This document shows positions 1 to 10,416 of a stretch of DNA of 64,000 bases, one piece after another. Positions within the stretch are counted from its first letter, which is position 1. The number at the start of each line of letters is the position of its first letter. The translations under genes and the position numbers were made by a program. The notes under the pieces were generated by a model. The model saw only the letters and a program-made list of their open reading frames with translations, was not told the origin of the DNA and did no database searches. The DNA comes from Laguncularia racemosa. Its lineage: Eukaryota; Streptophyta; Magnoliopsida; Myrtales; Combretaceae. Location of the stretch: assembly GCA_037954665.1 (NCBI GenBank), contig JBBMOL010000092.1:2790001-2854000 (forward strand), written 5' to 3'.

Positions 1-2264
1 AGACAATCAAAGACTATCTTATAAAACCCCCGGTCTTGATAGTCCCGAAACAAGAAAGACCCTTATTCTTATACCTCACCATACTCCCTGAATCCATGGG
101 ATGTGTGTTGGGGCAGAAAGATGAAGAGGGAAGAGAACGTCCCATATATTATTTGAGCAAGAAGTTCACAGATGGGGAACAAAGGTACTCAGAGGTGGAG
201 AAGACATGTTGTGCGTTAATTTGGGTCATGCATCGACTAAGGCAATACACCCTTTACTATCACATTGAGCTGTTGATAAGACATGATCCCTTGAAATACT
301 TGGCAGAGAAGCCAGCATTGATGGGTAGAATCTCTAAATGGCAGATGCTTCTATCCGAGTTTGACATCACGTATGTAAATCAAAACTCGATAAAGGGGCA
401 AGCCTTAGCCGATCAGTTGGCCGAACACCCTATCGAGACAGATACCCAAGAAATACAAGTCCAATTTCCGGACGAGAACATATTAACAGTAGAAGATATG
501 CCGGTAGAAAACTCTGGGAGAGAGCAGAATGGTGGGTGGAAACTGTTCTTCGACGGGGCTGCCAATGTATTCGGTTGTGGGGTTGGGGCAGTATTGATAT
601 CCCCAGACGGCACTCAATTCCCTGTAGCGACAAGACTTACATTTTCCTATACCAATAATATCGCGGAATATGAAGCATGTATTCTTGGCCTCAAAATGGC
701 CTGCCAAATGGGAATCCGCGAGTTAGAGGTGTACGGGGACTCGTCGCTCATCATACTACAAACAAGAGGGGAATACAAAACTAAAGACCCCAAACTGGTA
801 CCGTACCATCAACACTTGACAGAGCTGATTGAGGAGTTTAAGGCAATCACCTTCACGTACATCCCGAGAATTCAGAATCAGTTTGCAGATGCCCTAGCCA
901 CACTAGCGTCCGTGATTCAAATAACAGGAGGAGCCGAAGTTCAACCGATGAAAATAGACATCGAAAGTCGGCCCGCTTATTGTTTGACAATTGAAAAGAT
1001 ACAAGATGATAAGCCCTGGTATCACGACATCAAGACCTTCCTCCAAGAAAGTAAATACCCTGAAATGGCTAGCAAGAATGACCAAAGAACGCTCAGAAGG
1101 TTGGCAAGTCATTTCTTATTAAGTGGGTCTATACTCTACAAGAGATCATATGATACCACCCTGTTGAGATGTGTGGACAAAAATGAAGCATGCGAACTCA
1201 TGAAGGAAATACATGAAGGGGTATGTGGACCTCATATGAATGGCTACATGTTGGCCCGAAAAATCATGAGGTTAGGGTATTACTGGTTAACCATGGAGTC
1301 GGATTGCATAAAGTATGTTAAGCACTGCCATCTGTGCCAAGTATACGCAAACCGGATCAATGCTCCACCCAACGAGCTACATTTGTTATCGGCGCCGTGG
1401 CCTTTCTCCATGTGGGGAATCGACATAATCGGCCTAATCACTCCAACGGCATCCAATGGCCACAGATTTATACTGGTAGCGATTGATTACTTCACCAAAT
1501 GGGTAGAAGCGTCATCATATACCAATGTCACAAAAGGGGTAATAGTCCGCTTTTTAAAAAGGGACATAATAGCCCGATATGGAGTTCCTGAGTCGATCAT
1601 CACCGACAATGGTACCAATCTCAACAATAAATCGATGACAGGTTTATGTCAACAATTCCACATAAACCACAGAAATTCAACCCCCTACCGACCTCAAATG
1701 AACGGGGCAGTAGAAGCAACTAACAAAAATATCAAGAAGATCATCGAGAAAATGACAACAACTTACAAAGATTGGCACGAAATGTTACCATTGGCTCTCA
1801 TGGCTTATAGGACTTCAATAAGAACATCTACGGGAGCTACCCCTTACTCATTGGTATATGGTATAGAAGCAGTGCTACCAGTGGAAGTCGAGATACCATC
1901 ATTCAGAATCTTGTCAAAAACTCAATTAACAGAATCGGATTGGGTAAAGAAAAGGCTTGATCAGCTGAATTTGATTGATGAAAGAAGACTTACCGCGCTA
2001 TGTCATGGTCAGTGTTACCAACAGAGGATAGCCCAAGCATTCAACAAGAAGATGAGACCTCGGTACTTCAAAGAGGGTGATCTAGTACTAAGAAAAGTTC
2101 TCCCGAACGCCCAAGACTCCAGAGGAAAATTCACTCCAAATTATGAAGGCCCGTATGTGGTGAAAAAGGTTCTGTCAGGTGGTGCTCTAATATTAACTCA
2201 GATGGATGGTCCAGAATTGAGAGACCCCGTCAACACAGATGCTGTAAAGATGTACTATCCTTAG
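1..2264 (+). CDS. Ty3/Gypsy (Tat lineage) Pol polyprotein, C-terminal part: RNase H, second RNase H, integrase
   Basis: This is the C-terminal part of a retrotransposon polyprotein. The reading frame is open from base 3, so it begins upstream of the window; the first ATG-like position at 36 is not the real start. Residue numbers here count from that position. Residues about 1-125 are the Ty3-type RNase H that follows RT (YLSKKFTDGEQRYS, KPALMGRISKWQMLLSEFD). Residues about 167-290 are a second RNase H (WKLFFDGAANVFGCGVGAVL, NNIAEYEACILGL, NQFADALATLAS). That RH-aRH-INT order is characteristic of the Tat clade. The integrase follows, with a His/Cys zinc module (IHEGVCGPH, then CHLC), core acidic residues in GIDIIG, ITDNGTN and NGAVEATNKN, and a C-terminal GPY-type module (YEGPYVVKKVLSGGAL). 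No stop or frameshift interrupts the 2.2 kb, which suggests a fairly recent insertion. The stop is TAG at 2262-2264. Confidence 0.95.
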   Translation, partial: TIKDYLIKPPVLIVPKQERPLFLYLTILPESMGCVLGQKDEEGRERPIYYLSKKFTDGEQRYSEVEKTCCALIWVMHRLRQYTLYYHIELLIRHDPLKYLAEKPALMGRISKWQMLLSEFDITYVNQNSIKGQALADQLAEHPIETDTQEIQVQFPDENILTVEDMPVENSGREQNGGWKLFFDGAANVFGCGVGAVLISPDGTQFPVATRLTFSYTNNIAEYEACILGLKMACQMGIRELEVYGDSSLIILQTRGEYKTKDPKLVPYHQHLTELIEEFKAITFTYIPRIQNQFADALATLASVIQITGGAEVQPMKIDIESRPAYCLTIEKIQDDKPWYHDIKTFLQESKYPEMASKNDQRTLRRLASHFLLSGSILYKRSYDTTLLRCVDKNEACELMKEIHEGVCGPHMNGYMLARKIMRLGYYWLTMESDCIKYVKHCHLCQVYANRINAPPNELHLLSAPWPFSMWGIDIIGLITPTASNGHRFILVAIDYFTKWVEASSYTNVTKGVIVRFLKRDIIARYGVPESIITDNGTNLNNKSMTGLCQQFHINHRNSTPYRPQMNGAVEATNKNIKKIIEKMTTTYKDWHEMLPLALMAYRTSIRTSTGATPYSLVYGIEAVLPVEVEIPSFRILSKTQLTESDWVKKRLDQLNLIDERRLTALCHGQCYQQRIAQAFNKKMRPRYFKEGDLVLRKVLPNAQDSRGKFTPNYEGPYVVKKVLSGGALILTQMDGPELRDPVNTDAVKMYYP

Positions 2265-2792
2265 GCAAGGGAATTGAAATTTTGCCAATGTTTATGAAAG
2301 CCAATATTCAATACAAAGTTCGTTGAGTCGGCTTTTACTTTTCTACAAGCAAAGCTAATATCCCTGAATGGTCAACAATCCCAATCAATTCTCATCACAA
2401 TAAATACACCTAAACACATTACCCACCACTTTGTCAATGAAAGATAAACACTAAAATGATAATGAATCTTAATGTAATTTGTGATTTAATTTTGTCTACT
2501 CCTAAGCATTAAAACTGAGCGCATTATTAGGATAACATTACCGTCAAAAGAGCTTTGTGCATAAAGAAAAGAGGCATATCAAGATTTTCAATCCAGTGTC
2601 AAGATAAGAAGAAAAGAAGCAGGAACAAACCAACACGAAGGTTCAGTTGTTTGGTTGCTATCCGAGATAAACTGGCAAGCATATTAAAATAGGTAACTAT
2701 CATCACATCATCTAGCCTAGTAAGAAGCATGTTTAAGAGTACCAGATGAGTCAGCTCATAATGAAGCACGTGTCTAGACATTTCCTTTAATA
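2265..2792 (+). other. Proximal 3' UTR of the Tat element
   Basis: This is AT-rich sequence between the pol stop codon and the tandem-repeat block. I see no further reading frame of substance. It belongs to the element because it lies between pol and the polypurine tract and LTR. Confidence 0.7.
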
Positions 2793-3760
2793 GGGTTAGT
2801 CAGCCCAATATGGGCACTTTCCCGAAAAAAACTGTTCTCAGGGTCAGCTCATAAGGGCACCTTTTGAGACAGTTCTATTTTAGGTTAGTCAGCTCTTGGG
2901 GCACTTTCCTAAAAAGTCAATCCAAGGGTTAGTCAGCCCAATATGGGCACTTTCCCGAAAAAACCTGTTCTCAGGGTCAGCTCATAAGGGCACCTTTTGA
3001 GACAGTTCTATTTTAGGTTAGTCAGCCCAATATGGGCACTTTCCCGAAAAAACCTGTCCTCAAGGGTCAGCTCATAAGGACACTTTTTGAGACAGTTCTA
3101 TTTTAGGTTAATCAACTCTTGGGGCACTTTCCTAAAAATCAATCCAAGGGTTAGTCAGCCCAATATGGGCACTTTCCCGAAAAAAAAACCTGTTCTCAGG
3201 GTCAGCTCATAAGGGCACCTTTTGAGACAGTTCTATCTAAGGTTAGTCAGCCCAAGATGGGCACTTTCCTAAGAATTTTATCAAAGGGAACTTTCCTAGA
3301 AATCCGTTCTCAAGATCAGCTCATAAGGGCACCTTTTGAGACACTATCACAGGTTAGTCAGCCCAAGATGGGCACTTTCCTAAAATCTGTTTTAAGGTTA
3401 GTTAGCCCAATATGGGCACTTTCCTAGATTCTCCCGATTAGTCAGCTCTTGGGGCACTTTTTGGAAACATCCTTCCCGAACAGTTGCTAGTCTAACAAGA
3501 CGCTTCTGTCGACAGGTAGCCAACTCATAAGGGCGCTTCCTTAAGTAGATTTTCTTTCCAAGGTTGCAAGTCTGATAAGACGCTTCCTATCATCATTTCT
3601 CATACATTCCTACTCAACGATTGAGATGTGTCATGTCGCCAACTAGTTAGCCCATAAAGCACTTTTTGAAGAGGGAACATTACCTTGAATTGTTAGGAAC
3701 ATCTTCAACCGTAGGATTATCAGCTCTTGGGGCATTTTCCTACTAAAACCTAATTCAAGA
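2793..3760 (+). repeat. Degenerate tandem repeats in the 3' UTR of the Tat element
   Basis: Two related submotifs alternate through this stretch. One is GGTTAGTCAGCCCAATATGG followed by GCACTTTCC. The other is GGTCAGCTCATAAGGGCACC followed by TTTTGAGACAGTTCTA. Good copies of the first begin near 2793, 2925, 3016, 3147, 3241, 3354 and 3390, and the array decays toward 3760. The spacing (about 90-135 bp) shows a higher-order arrangement with deletions. Tandem repeats in this position are known for Tat/Ogre-type elements. The block is noncoding. Confidence 0.9.
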
Positions 3761-3817
3761 GGTCAAAAATGGCGTCTTTTGTTTGTCTTTGTAGTTAAGT
3801 TTTTCAAACTTTACCAC

Positions 3818-3826
3818 AAAAAGGGG
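3818..3826 (+). promoter_or_regulatory. Polypurine tract (plus-strand primer)
   Basis: A run of A residues followed by GGGG lies four bases before the TGTAAACACC that opens the LTR. This is the expected place for the primer of plus-strand DNA synthesis in an LTR retrotransposon, and it fixes the left edge of the 3' LTR. Confidence 0.8.
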
Positions 3827-4340
3827 CAACTGTAAACACCCCATTTTTGCCCTAGGAGTCAATAATTTTCAATATTAATCAATTTTCAATTTTTCCTAAT
3901 TTTCCCTAATTTAGCATAAAATAATAAAAATGTTCAAAAAAAAAATAAAATAGGAAAACACTTCAATTTTGAAAAATGATTTCGAAAATAGCAATAATGA
4001 ATAATAAACAGTTTTCGCGTTTTGCAATTTTTCGACTTATCCAGGACACGTGGCAGCATCTGATTGGCTAGAAGAAACGCACGCGCCGGGCGCATGATCG
4101 TCTCCTACCTCGAGCCCGAGATCGCCGGCGAAGAAAAAATTCGTATTTCAGCCGTTTTGATTCGATTTTTTTGCACAAATCCAACAGATCTTCAATAAAG
4201 ATAAGATAAATATTATCTAATTAAAATCAAATCGCAACAAATCGTTGGATGGGCACGAATCGGAGTTGGTTTTTCAACCGAAAATCCGATCAGCTTCAAT
4301 CGGAGGAAATCTGAGCTTATCCAGCTCGATTTCAAACGCC

Positions 4341-4348
4341 TATAAATA
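4341..4348 (+). promoter_or_regulatory. TATA box of the LTR promoter
   Basis: TATAAATA is followed by a purine-rich segment with GAGAGAGAGA, typical of a plant core promoter and leader. Transcription of the element would start about 30 bases downstream in the copy acting as 5' LTR. In this 3' LTR the same promoter could fire outward into the flanking DNA. Confidence 0.7.
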
Positions 4349-4581
4349 GAGGAGGAAGCAAGATCACATATCAGAATTGCGAGAGAGAGAGAAAAGAGTG
4401 TAGATCGGAGGAAACCCAAAGTTACGACCGCCGATCGGAGTTGAGCCACCGCAAGGAGACGTTCTGGGAGTAAACCGCCACTACCATCGGATTCAGCACC
4501 CTCAAGAAGCTAGGATTCGACACTTCACCCGCCGCAAAAGACCGCCGGAACGCCGTGAACGAGCCAACCCCGCCGCCGTGT

Positions 4582-4640
4582 CCGACCGACCCGACCCGAC
4601 CCGATTCGACCCGACTGACCCGACCCGCGCACCGACCCGG
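4582..4640 (+). repeat. CGACC pentamer repeat in the LTR leader
   Basis: This is an imperfect run of CGACC/CCGAC pentamers, very GC-rich in an otherwise AT-rich LTR. It ends just before the splice-donor-like CAG|GTAAGT at 4644-4652. Confidence 0.8.
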
Positions 4641-5766
4641 ATCCAGGTAAGTCGGATTTTCTGGATTTTTTTTATTTTTATTTAATTTTGTTTATTTATT
4701 TATTCTGAATTAATTAATTTATTTATTATTTGTTATTTAGTTATTTATTTATTTATTTATGTGTTATTTTTAATAAATAGAAAAATGTAGAAATTAGATT
4801 TTTTCTAGAATTTAATAATGTAGAAAAATAATAAAAAATAATAAATAGATTAAAAATAAAAAATAATAATAATAATAAAAATAAAAATATAGAAAAATAA
4901 TAAAAAATTAGGAAAAATGAATCATAAAATTTTAGATGTCAAATAGGATAGATAATAAACAAAAATTCCCAAAAAATCACAAAAATCACAAAATTCCCAA
5001 AAATCACGAAAATCAACAAAAATTCCCAAAAACCACAAAAATCCCCCAAAATTCTCAGAACATCACAAAAATAACAAAAAAAATCATAAAAAGTCATAAA
5101 AAATCATAAAAAGATAAATAAATAAGTTTTAGCACTTAGAGAAATCATTTTCACCAAATAAATCAAAATTGATGTTTTCCCTACAAAAATCATTTTCAAA
5201 ATGAAATCAAGCTTAGGCTTAGAGTTTATAAAATCCCAAAAATGGTAAGAACATAAATCGAAAGAAATTTCAAAATTAAAATTCACCCATGCACTAAAGA
5301 TTTTCAGAAAAGCGAACTACGGCTTGTTTGATCCTGAGTAACAGGTACGTAGGCACCCATTCGGGTCAACCCATAAAATAAATGAAAAATCCTTTTTCTG
5401 AAATAAATTCAAAGACATAACAAAAATTAATAGAAACACAATGAAACACATTTCTAAAGATGAACAATTTTAGGAGATCAGGTGGTAACCGTATAGGTTT
5501 TAATAGGTTAGCCCCCGGACTTAGAAACTCTAGTTTTCCCTTTTTCTCTTCTCACAAAAACGAGAAGAGGAAATAACGACGACTAGTAGTCCAAATTAAG
5601 ACTAATCCGCTCCTTTAGTCTTAATTCACTTTTTCCCAACAACAGTTGGGTGGCGACTCCAAAAATCAAACGAAATTCCTAACTCAAGTCGAGGATCTAG
5701 ATTAGATGAGCATAGGGTCTAGTTTAGATCGGATTAGGAATGGGAATTCAAAAATTAGACTCGACA

Positions 5767-5820
5767 GAATTAAATTACTATGAATGCACTTTTGACTTTA
5801 GATTAGAAGCATTTGTGTTG
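5767..5820. other. Short spacer between two retroelements
   Basis: About 54 bp lie between the presumed end of the Tat LTR and the outer end of the next element's inverted LTR. Nothing recognisable is in it. Confidence 0.4.
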
Positions 5821-6345
5821 TGAACCCTAATGGATATGATCTTTAATTGACATGAAATTGAGAGAAAGTAAGGATCCCAATTGCTTACCAGATGTAACAC
5901 ACTAGTAGAAATTAGAAAATTGACTTGGAATTGTTGATGTTACGCACAACAAAAAGCAAGTTCACTCACCATAATTCTAGATTGAATTGATAAAAGTATT
6001 TGTGTGAAAGAGAAACCCTCACACAAAAAATGACAGCCAAAAGAAATGAAATCCGAAAATCCCTTTAATCCCCTTTTTTACAAGTATTTATACTTGTTCT
6101 ACGTAAGGAAAATTTGACAAAAGAAAATGCTTCACAAGCCGATCCTCCCACGTCAATGGAACAAGTGTCAACCAGTTCTCCCATGTTTGGAGCAATGTAT
6201 GGTCGGCTTATTGATTTTTTGTAGGTTCGTGAATAACCCACAAACCAAGCCTTAATGTGTTTATTTGCCATCCTGTAATACCGACAAATGTACCTAATGA
6301 AATGCAAAACAATTATATAAAATAAATAAAGACACTATGTAAACG
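5821..6345 (-). repeat. Inverted LTR and 3' region, left copy
   Basis: This is the reverse complement of about 10417-10950, with scattered substitutions and without the poly-T tract found in the right copy. The outer terminus starts TG, as expected of an LTR end read on the opposite strand. A minus-strand frame of about 80 codons at 6307-6065 is matched by a broken version in the right copy, so I regard it as noncoding. Confidence 0.85.
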
Positions 6346-6389
6346 TCTCTGGTTCCATTTGTTCAAGAAGGATTCTTAATACTAGGTTC

Positions 6390-7672
6390 TATAGTCCTCT
6401 AGCTCATTGCTCGGTTAATGGATTTTGTGGTTACATTGGTTTGATTCCCATCATCTTCTCGGGCCTGTGGAAGATTTGCCCTCAAATCTAATGGGTCTTT
6501 TCCTGGATTGAAAACCTTGGTTTGCATGTGCTTACCGCCTTGAAGTCTTGATTGCCCAGTAGTTTTATTGATCTATTCTTGGAACTCGTGTACCTTAATT
6601 GGTGACTTAGGAGTCAAGACAACCCCCGTTCACCATCATTCTGAAACACATAGGTGTTTCTAAACCCATCATACAGCACTCTCCTATCAAATAACTAAGG
6701 TCTACCCAGTAGTATATGTGATGCTCACATAGGAAGAACATCACAAACAATTTCATCCTGGTATTTTTCCCCTATGTTGATTAGAACCTTAGCCTTCTGA
6801 GTGATATACACACTGTCATGTACACTCAACCAATGCAAATTTATAGGGATTAGGATGTGAACTAGTGACTAGTTGCAATCTATTTACTTTTGCAACAGTT
6901 ACTATATTTATGCAACTACCATCATCAATAAAAAGAGCATAAAGATTAACTTGAACCCAATAAGGAGTATGGAATAGGTTTTCCCTCTGTACGTCCTCAA
7001 CATCTGAGATGTAGTTATTACCCTATGCAACACGTTAATGGCCAGATATTTATCATTTCCCTTATCTTCATGTGTCTTCGCATCAAGATCATCATAATAC
7101 TTCTATAACACTATTAACAAATCAATTGGCTCAAGTATCTCTTCCTTACCATCCTTATTTTCTACCTCCATAGCAGTCATCACCCTTTTATTGGGACACT
7201 GAGTAGCCATATGTTCAAAGCCCATACATTTGAAGCATTGGATTTGACGCATCTTTCCACTTGATGACCTCAGCACTATTTGTCGAATATCAACCCCAAC
7301 AACCGCTTTTCCCTTTCTAGAAATTTCCCTTTCTCTATCAATAATAGTTGCATTTGAGTCTATGGTCTTCTCGATTCCCCCTATTCCCTTTTGTTCAACC
7401 TGCTAACTATCTAACCTATGCAGCTTATTAATGGTTCTAGACTTGTTACTCGCTGCTCGAAATTGATTAGATCGTCTCTGTCTCTCCACTTTCATAGCTA
7501 ACTGAATGGCCTCATCAATGGTGTCATACCTATGCAACTCTACAATACATGCAATCTCATATTTCAACCTAGACACAAATCGTGGTAAGGTCTATTCAGG
7601 AGGTTCAACTGACCCATATCTAATCATTAGTGTCTCAAACTCCTATACATATTTATCAACAATTTTGGTGAG
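6390..7672 (-). pseudogene. Broken Ty3/Gypsy gag-protease with a short pol C-terminal remnant (minus strand)
   Basis: Reading leftwards from 7672, the minus strand encodes Gag-like sequence (VEPPEQTLPRFVSRL) followed by a CCHC zinc knuckle at 7237-7196 (CFKCMGFEHMATQC). Next comes a retropepsin-like region at about 6990-6560, with FIDDGSC in place of the usual D-S/T-G and the family motif ASHILLGRPW. RT, RNase H and integrase are missing: the sequence jumps to a pol C-terminal remnant (DLRANLPQ, about 6470), which matches DLRTNLPC in the right-hand copy, and then to the LTR. Stops and frameshifts are frequent, so it is not functional. Confidence 0.8.
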
Positions 7673-7689
7673 GCAGTATAAACTGGAGG

Positions 7690-10410
7690 AGGGCATGGCA
7701 GATAAGAGGCTAGTGTATCTATTATAGATGAGGTATACATTAGAAATGGATGGGCGTAAGCAGTTACCCCCTATGGTAACTCAGGTATTGGATGAGTAGA
7801 AAGATCTTTTTACAAATGAATTACCTAAGGGATTGCCACCTCTGAGAGGTATTGAACATGCCATTGACTTTCAGTCGAGATCAGTTTTACCAAATCAACC
7901 TACATATCGCATGAATCCTAGGGAGGTTAAAGAATTGAAGCGTCAGGTAAATGAATTGGTATAACAAAGTTTTATCAGAGAGAATATCGGTCCTTGTGTT
8001 GTTCCTGCTCTTCTTGCTCCTAAGAAGGATGGCACATGGAGGATGTGAATTGATAGCGGAGCTATCAACAAAATCACCATAAAATACAGGTATCTTATTC
8101 CTAGACTTGATGATATGTTGGATAAGCTACATAGTGCACAAGTATTCTCTAAAGTGGATCTTAAAAGCGGATATCACCAAATTCAAATGAAGGAAGGAGA
8201 TTAGTGGAAGACCGCTTTTAAAACACGCCATAGATTATATGAGTAGATGGTCATGCCATTCGGTTTGACTAATGCCCTTAATACTTTTATGAGGCTAATG
8301 AATCATGTAATGAAGGAATTTTCAGTAAATTTATTGTTGTTTATTTTGATAACATTTTAATTTACAGCAAAAACCTGGAAAATCATGTGAAGCATTTACA
8401 GGTCGTGTTTTCAGTACTAAGGGAGCAACAATTATATGCTAATCTCAAGAAGTGTTCTTTCGATCAAACTAAGATAACATTTCTAAGATTTATTATATCT
8501 GATTCTGGTGTTAGGTAGATGAGGAAAAAGTGAGGTCTATTAAGGATTGGCTAACACCAAAATTAGTTGCTGAAGTAAAAAGTTTTCATGGACTAACTTC
8601 ATTTTATAAACAATTTGTCAATAACTAGTGTTCCAGTGTTAGTTTTACCTGATTTTGACGGAATTTTTTAATTGGAGTGTGATGCCTCAAGGGTAGGGAT
8701 TGGTGCTATGTTGATGTAGGATAAGAAGCCAATTGCCTATTTTAGTGAAAAATTGAGTGGTGCACCTTTAAACTACGCAATATATGATAAGGAGTTCTAT
8801 TTCTTAGTGAGGGGCATTGATGACATGGAAACATTATCTTCTTCCTAAAGAGTTCATTATCTATACAGATCATAAGTCATTGAAACACTCCAAAGGTCAG
8901 GAAAATCTGTCAAAACGCTAAGCCAAATGGGTAGAGTTTTTAGAGATTTTTTCATATGTGATTAAGTACAAGAAGGGAAACACGAATGTTGTAGCTGACG
9001 CCTTGTCACGCAAGTATGTAATTATCACCTCTCTACAATCGAAACTGCTTGGGTTTGAATTAATGAAGGAACAATATTTGCAAGATGAATTTTTAAAGTA
9101 ATTGTTGAGAGATGTTCTGGAGGAAAGATAGTTTATGGGTATTATATGATTGATGGCTTTCTATATAAGGTAGGAAATTTGTGTATACCCTATGGGTCTG
9201 TTAGAGAATTGTTGGTGAGGGAAGCTCATGCTGGAGGATTATTTGGTCATTTTGATGAAAAGAGGACTCTGGCTTTGTTGAAAGAGCATTTTCACTGAAG
9301 GGGTATGATGAAGGATGTCCATAAAGTATTAGAAAGGTATGGTGTCTATAAGAGGGCAAAAGGAAAGAAACGAGTTTAAGGTGAATATATGCCTTTGCCT
9401 ATACCTACCTAACCCTAGAATGATATTAGCATGGATTTTGTTTCGGGTCTGCCCAGGACACAGAGAGGAAAGGATTCCATTATGGTTGTTATTGATCGCT
9501 TCAGCAAAATGTCACATTTTGTGCCTTGCCACAAAATGGATGACGCACTTTTTATAGATAACCTTTTTGTGTAAAAAATTGTAAAACTATATGGTGTTCC
9601 ATACAACATTGTGTCTGATAGAGACACTAAGTTTCTTAGCTTTTTTTTGGAAGACACGATGGAGAAGACTTAATACTAAACTCATGTATAGTACCTCATA
9701 CCATCCTTAGGCAAACGACCAAACATAGGTTGTTAATCGTACTCTTAATACCTTACTAAGAGCAAAAATTTGCAAGAATCTTACTAATTGGGACTTATAT
9801 CTCCCTATTGTTGAGTTTGCTTACAATAAGTCAACTCATAGTTCAACCAGTAAGTCTTCCTTTGAAGTCGTGTATAGCTATAATCCTACTCTTCCATTAA
9901 ATTTCATAACTAGTCCGGCAATAAAGGAAGAAAGCTTGAGTAGAGTAAAATAAGCTAAGGAGATTCAAAAAGTTCACCAAAGGATGACTGAACATCTTCA
10001 AAAAACTCAAGAACAACAGAAGCTTCAAGGTAACAAAAAATAGGAAAACCAGAATTTATAATCTAAGTGATCTAGTCTGGATTAATCTTAGCAAAGACAG
10101 GTTTCCTCACAAAAAGTCACAAAAGCTTTCACCCAAAGCAGATGGACCTTTGAAAGTTATCAAGCACATAAATAACAATGCATACAAGTTTGAACTGCCA
10201 AGAGGATACGATATCTCTGCTATATTTAATATTGCAGACGTATCACCATATTTGTCAGATGATGTTCATGAAGACCTATCAGATTTGAGGACAAATCTTC
10301 CATGTACCCAAGGAGATGATATGAATCATACATTTACAAGACCCATAACCAAAGCGAGAGCCAAAGGATTACAGAACTTGACAATGAGGATACATTCTGA
10401 AAGATTAAAG
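7690..10410 (+). pseudogene. Broken Ty3/Gypsy RT-RNase H-integrase (plus strand)
   Basis: Plus-strand frames with many in-frame stops encode, in order: the RT entry (LPPLRGIEHAIDF near 7835), the RT palm (VFSKVDLKSGYHQIQMKEGD at about 8145-8203, MPFGLTNALNTFM at 8253), and a YxDD box degraded to FDN after a frameshift near 8345. RNase H follows (LECDASRVGIGAML near 8670) and then integrase (MVVIDRFSKMSHFVPC near 9482, IVSDRDTKF near 9610). A clean C-terminal frame at 10150-10512 (NNNAYKFELP, ISAIFNIADVSPYL, TRPITKARAKGL) is the polyprotein tail, not a separate gene. Gag and protease are absent from this copy. Confidence 0.85.
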
Positions 10411-10416
10411 CCCAAA

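Larger units (their letters stand above)
3831..5766 (+). mobile_element. 3' LTR of the Tat-type Ty3/Gypsy element
   Basis: The LTR opens with TGTAAACACC directly after the polypurine tract. The right end is less certain: TCGACA at 5761-5766 gives a TGT...ACA pair, and an alternative end is near 5643. Inside are a TATA box (4341), a GC-rich leader with CGACC repeats (4582-4640), a strong splice donor (4647), a very AT-rich stretch, and the GGTACGTAGGC motif near 5344. A TGGCGACTCC motif lies at 5651-5660. The matching 5' LTR is outside the window, so LTR divergence and the target-site duplication cannot be read here. Confidence 0.8.

Noticed and set aside
2793..3760. Regular repeats that might suggest a CRISPR-like array
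   Set aside because: The units are degenerate tandem repeats without unique spacers, in a plant retrotransposon 3' UTR.
5651..5660. TGGCGACTCC as a tRNA primer-binding site directly after the LTR
   Set aside because: It would lie beyond a 3' LTR, where no primer site is expected. It may simply be inside the LTR, so the LTR end was placed at 5766 instead.
6065..6307. An 80-codon minus-strand frame
   Set aside because: It lies in the LTR/3' region of the retroelement; the inverted partner at the right end has stops in the same frame.
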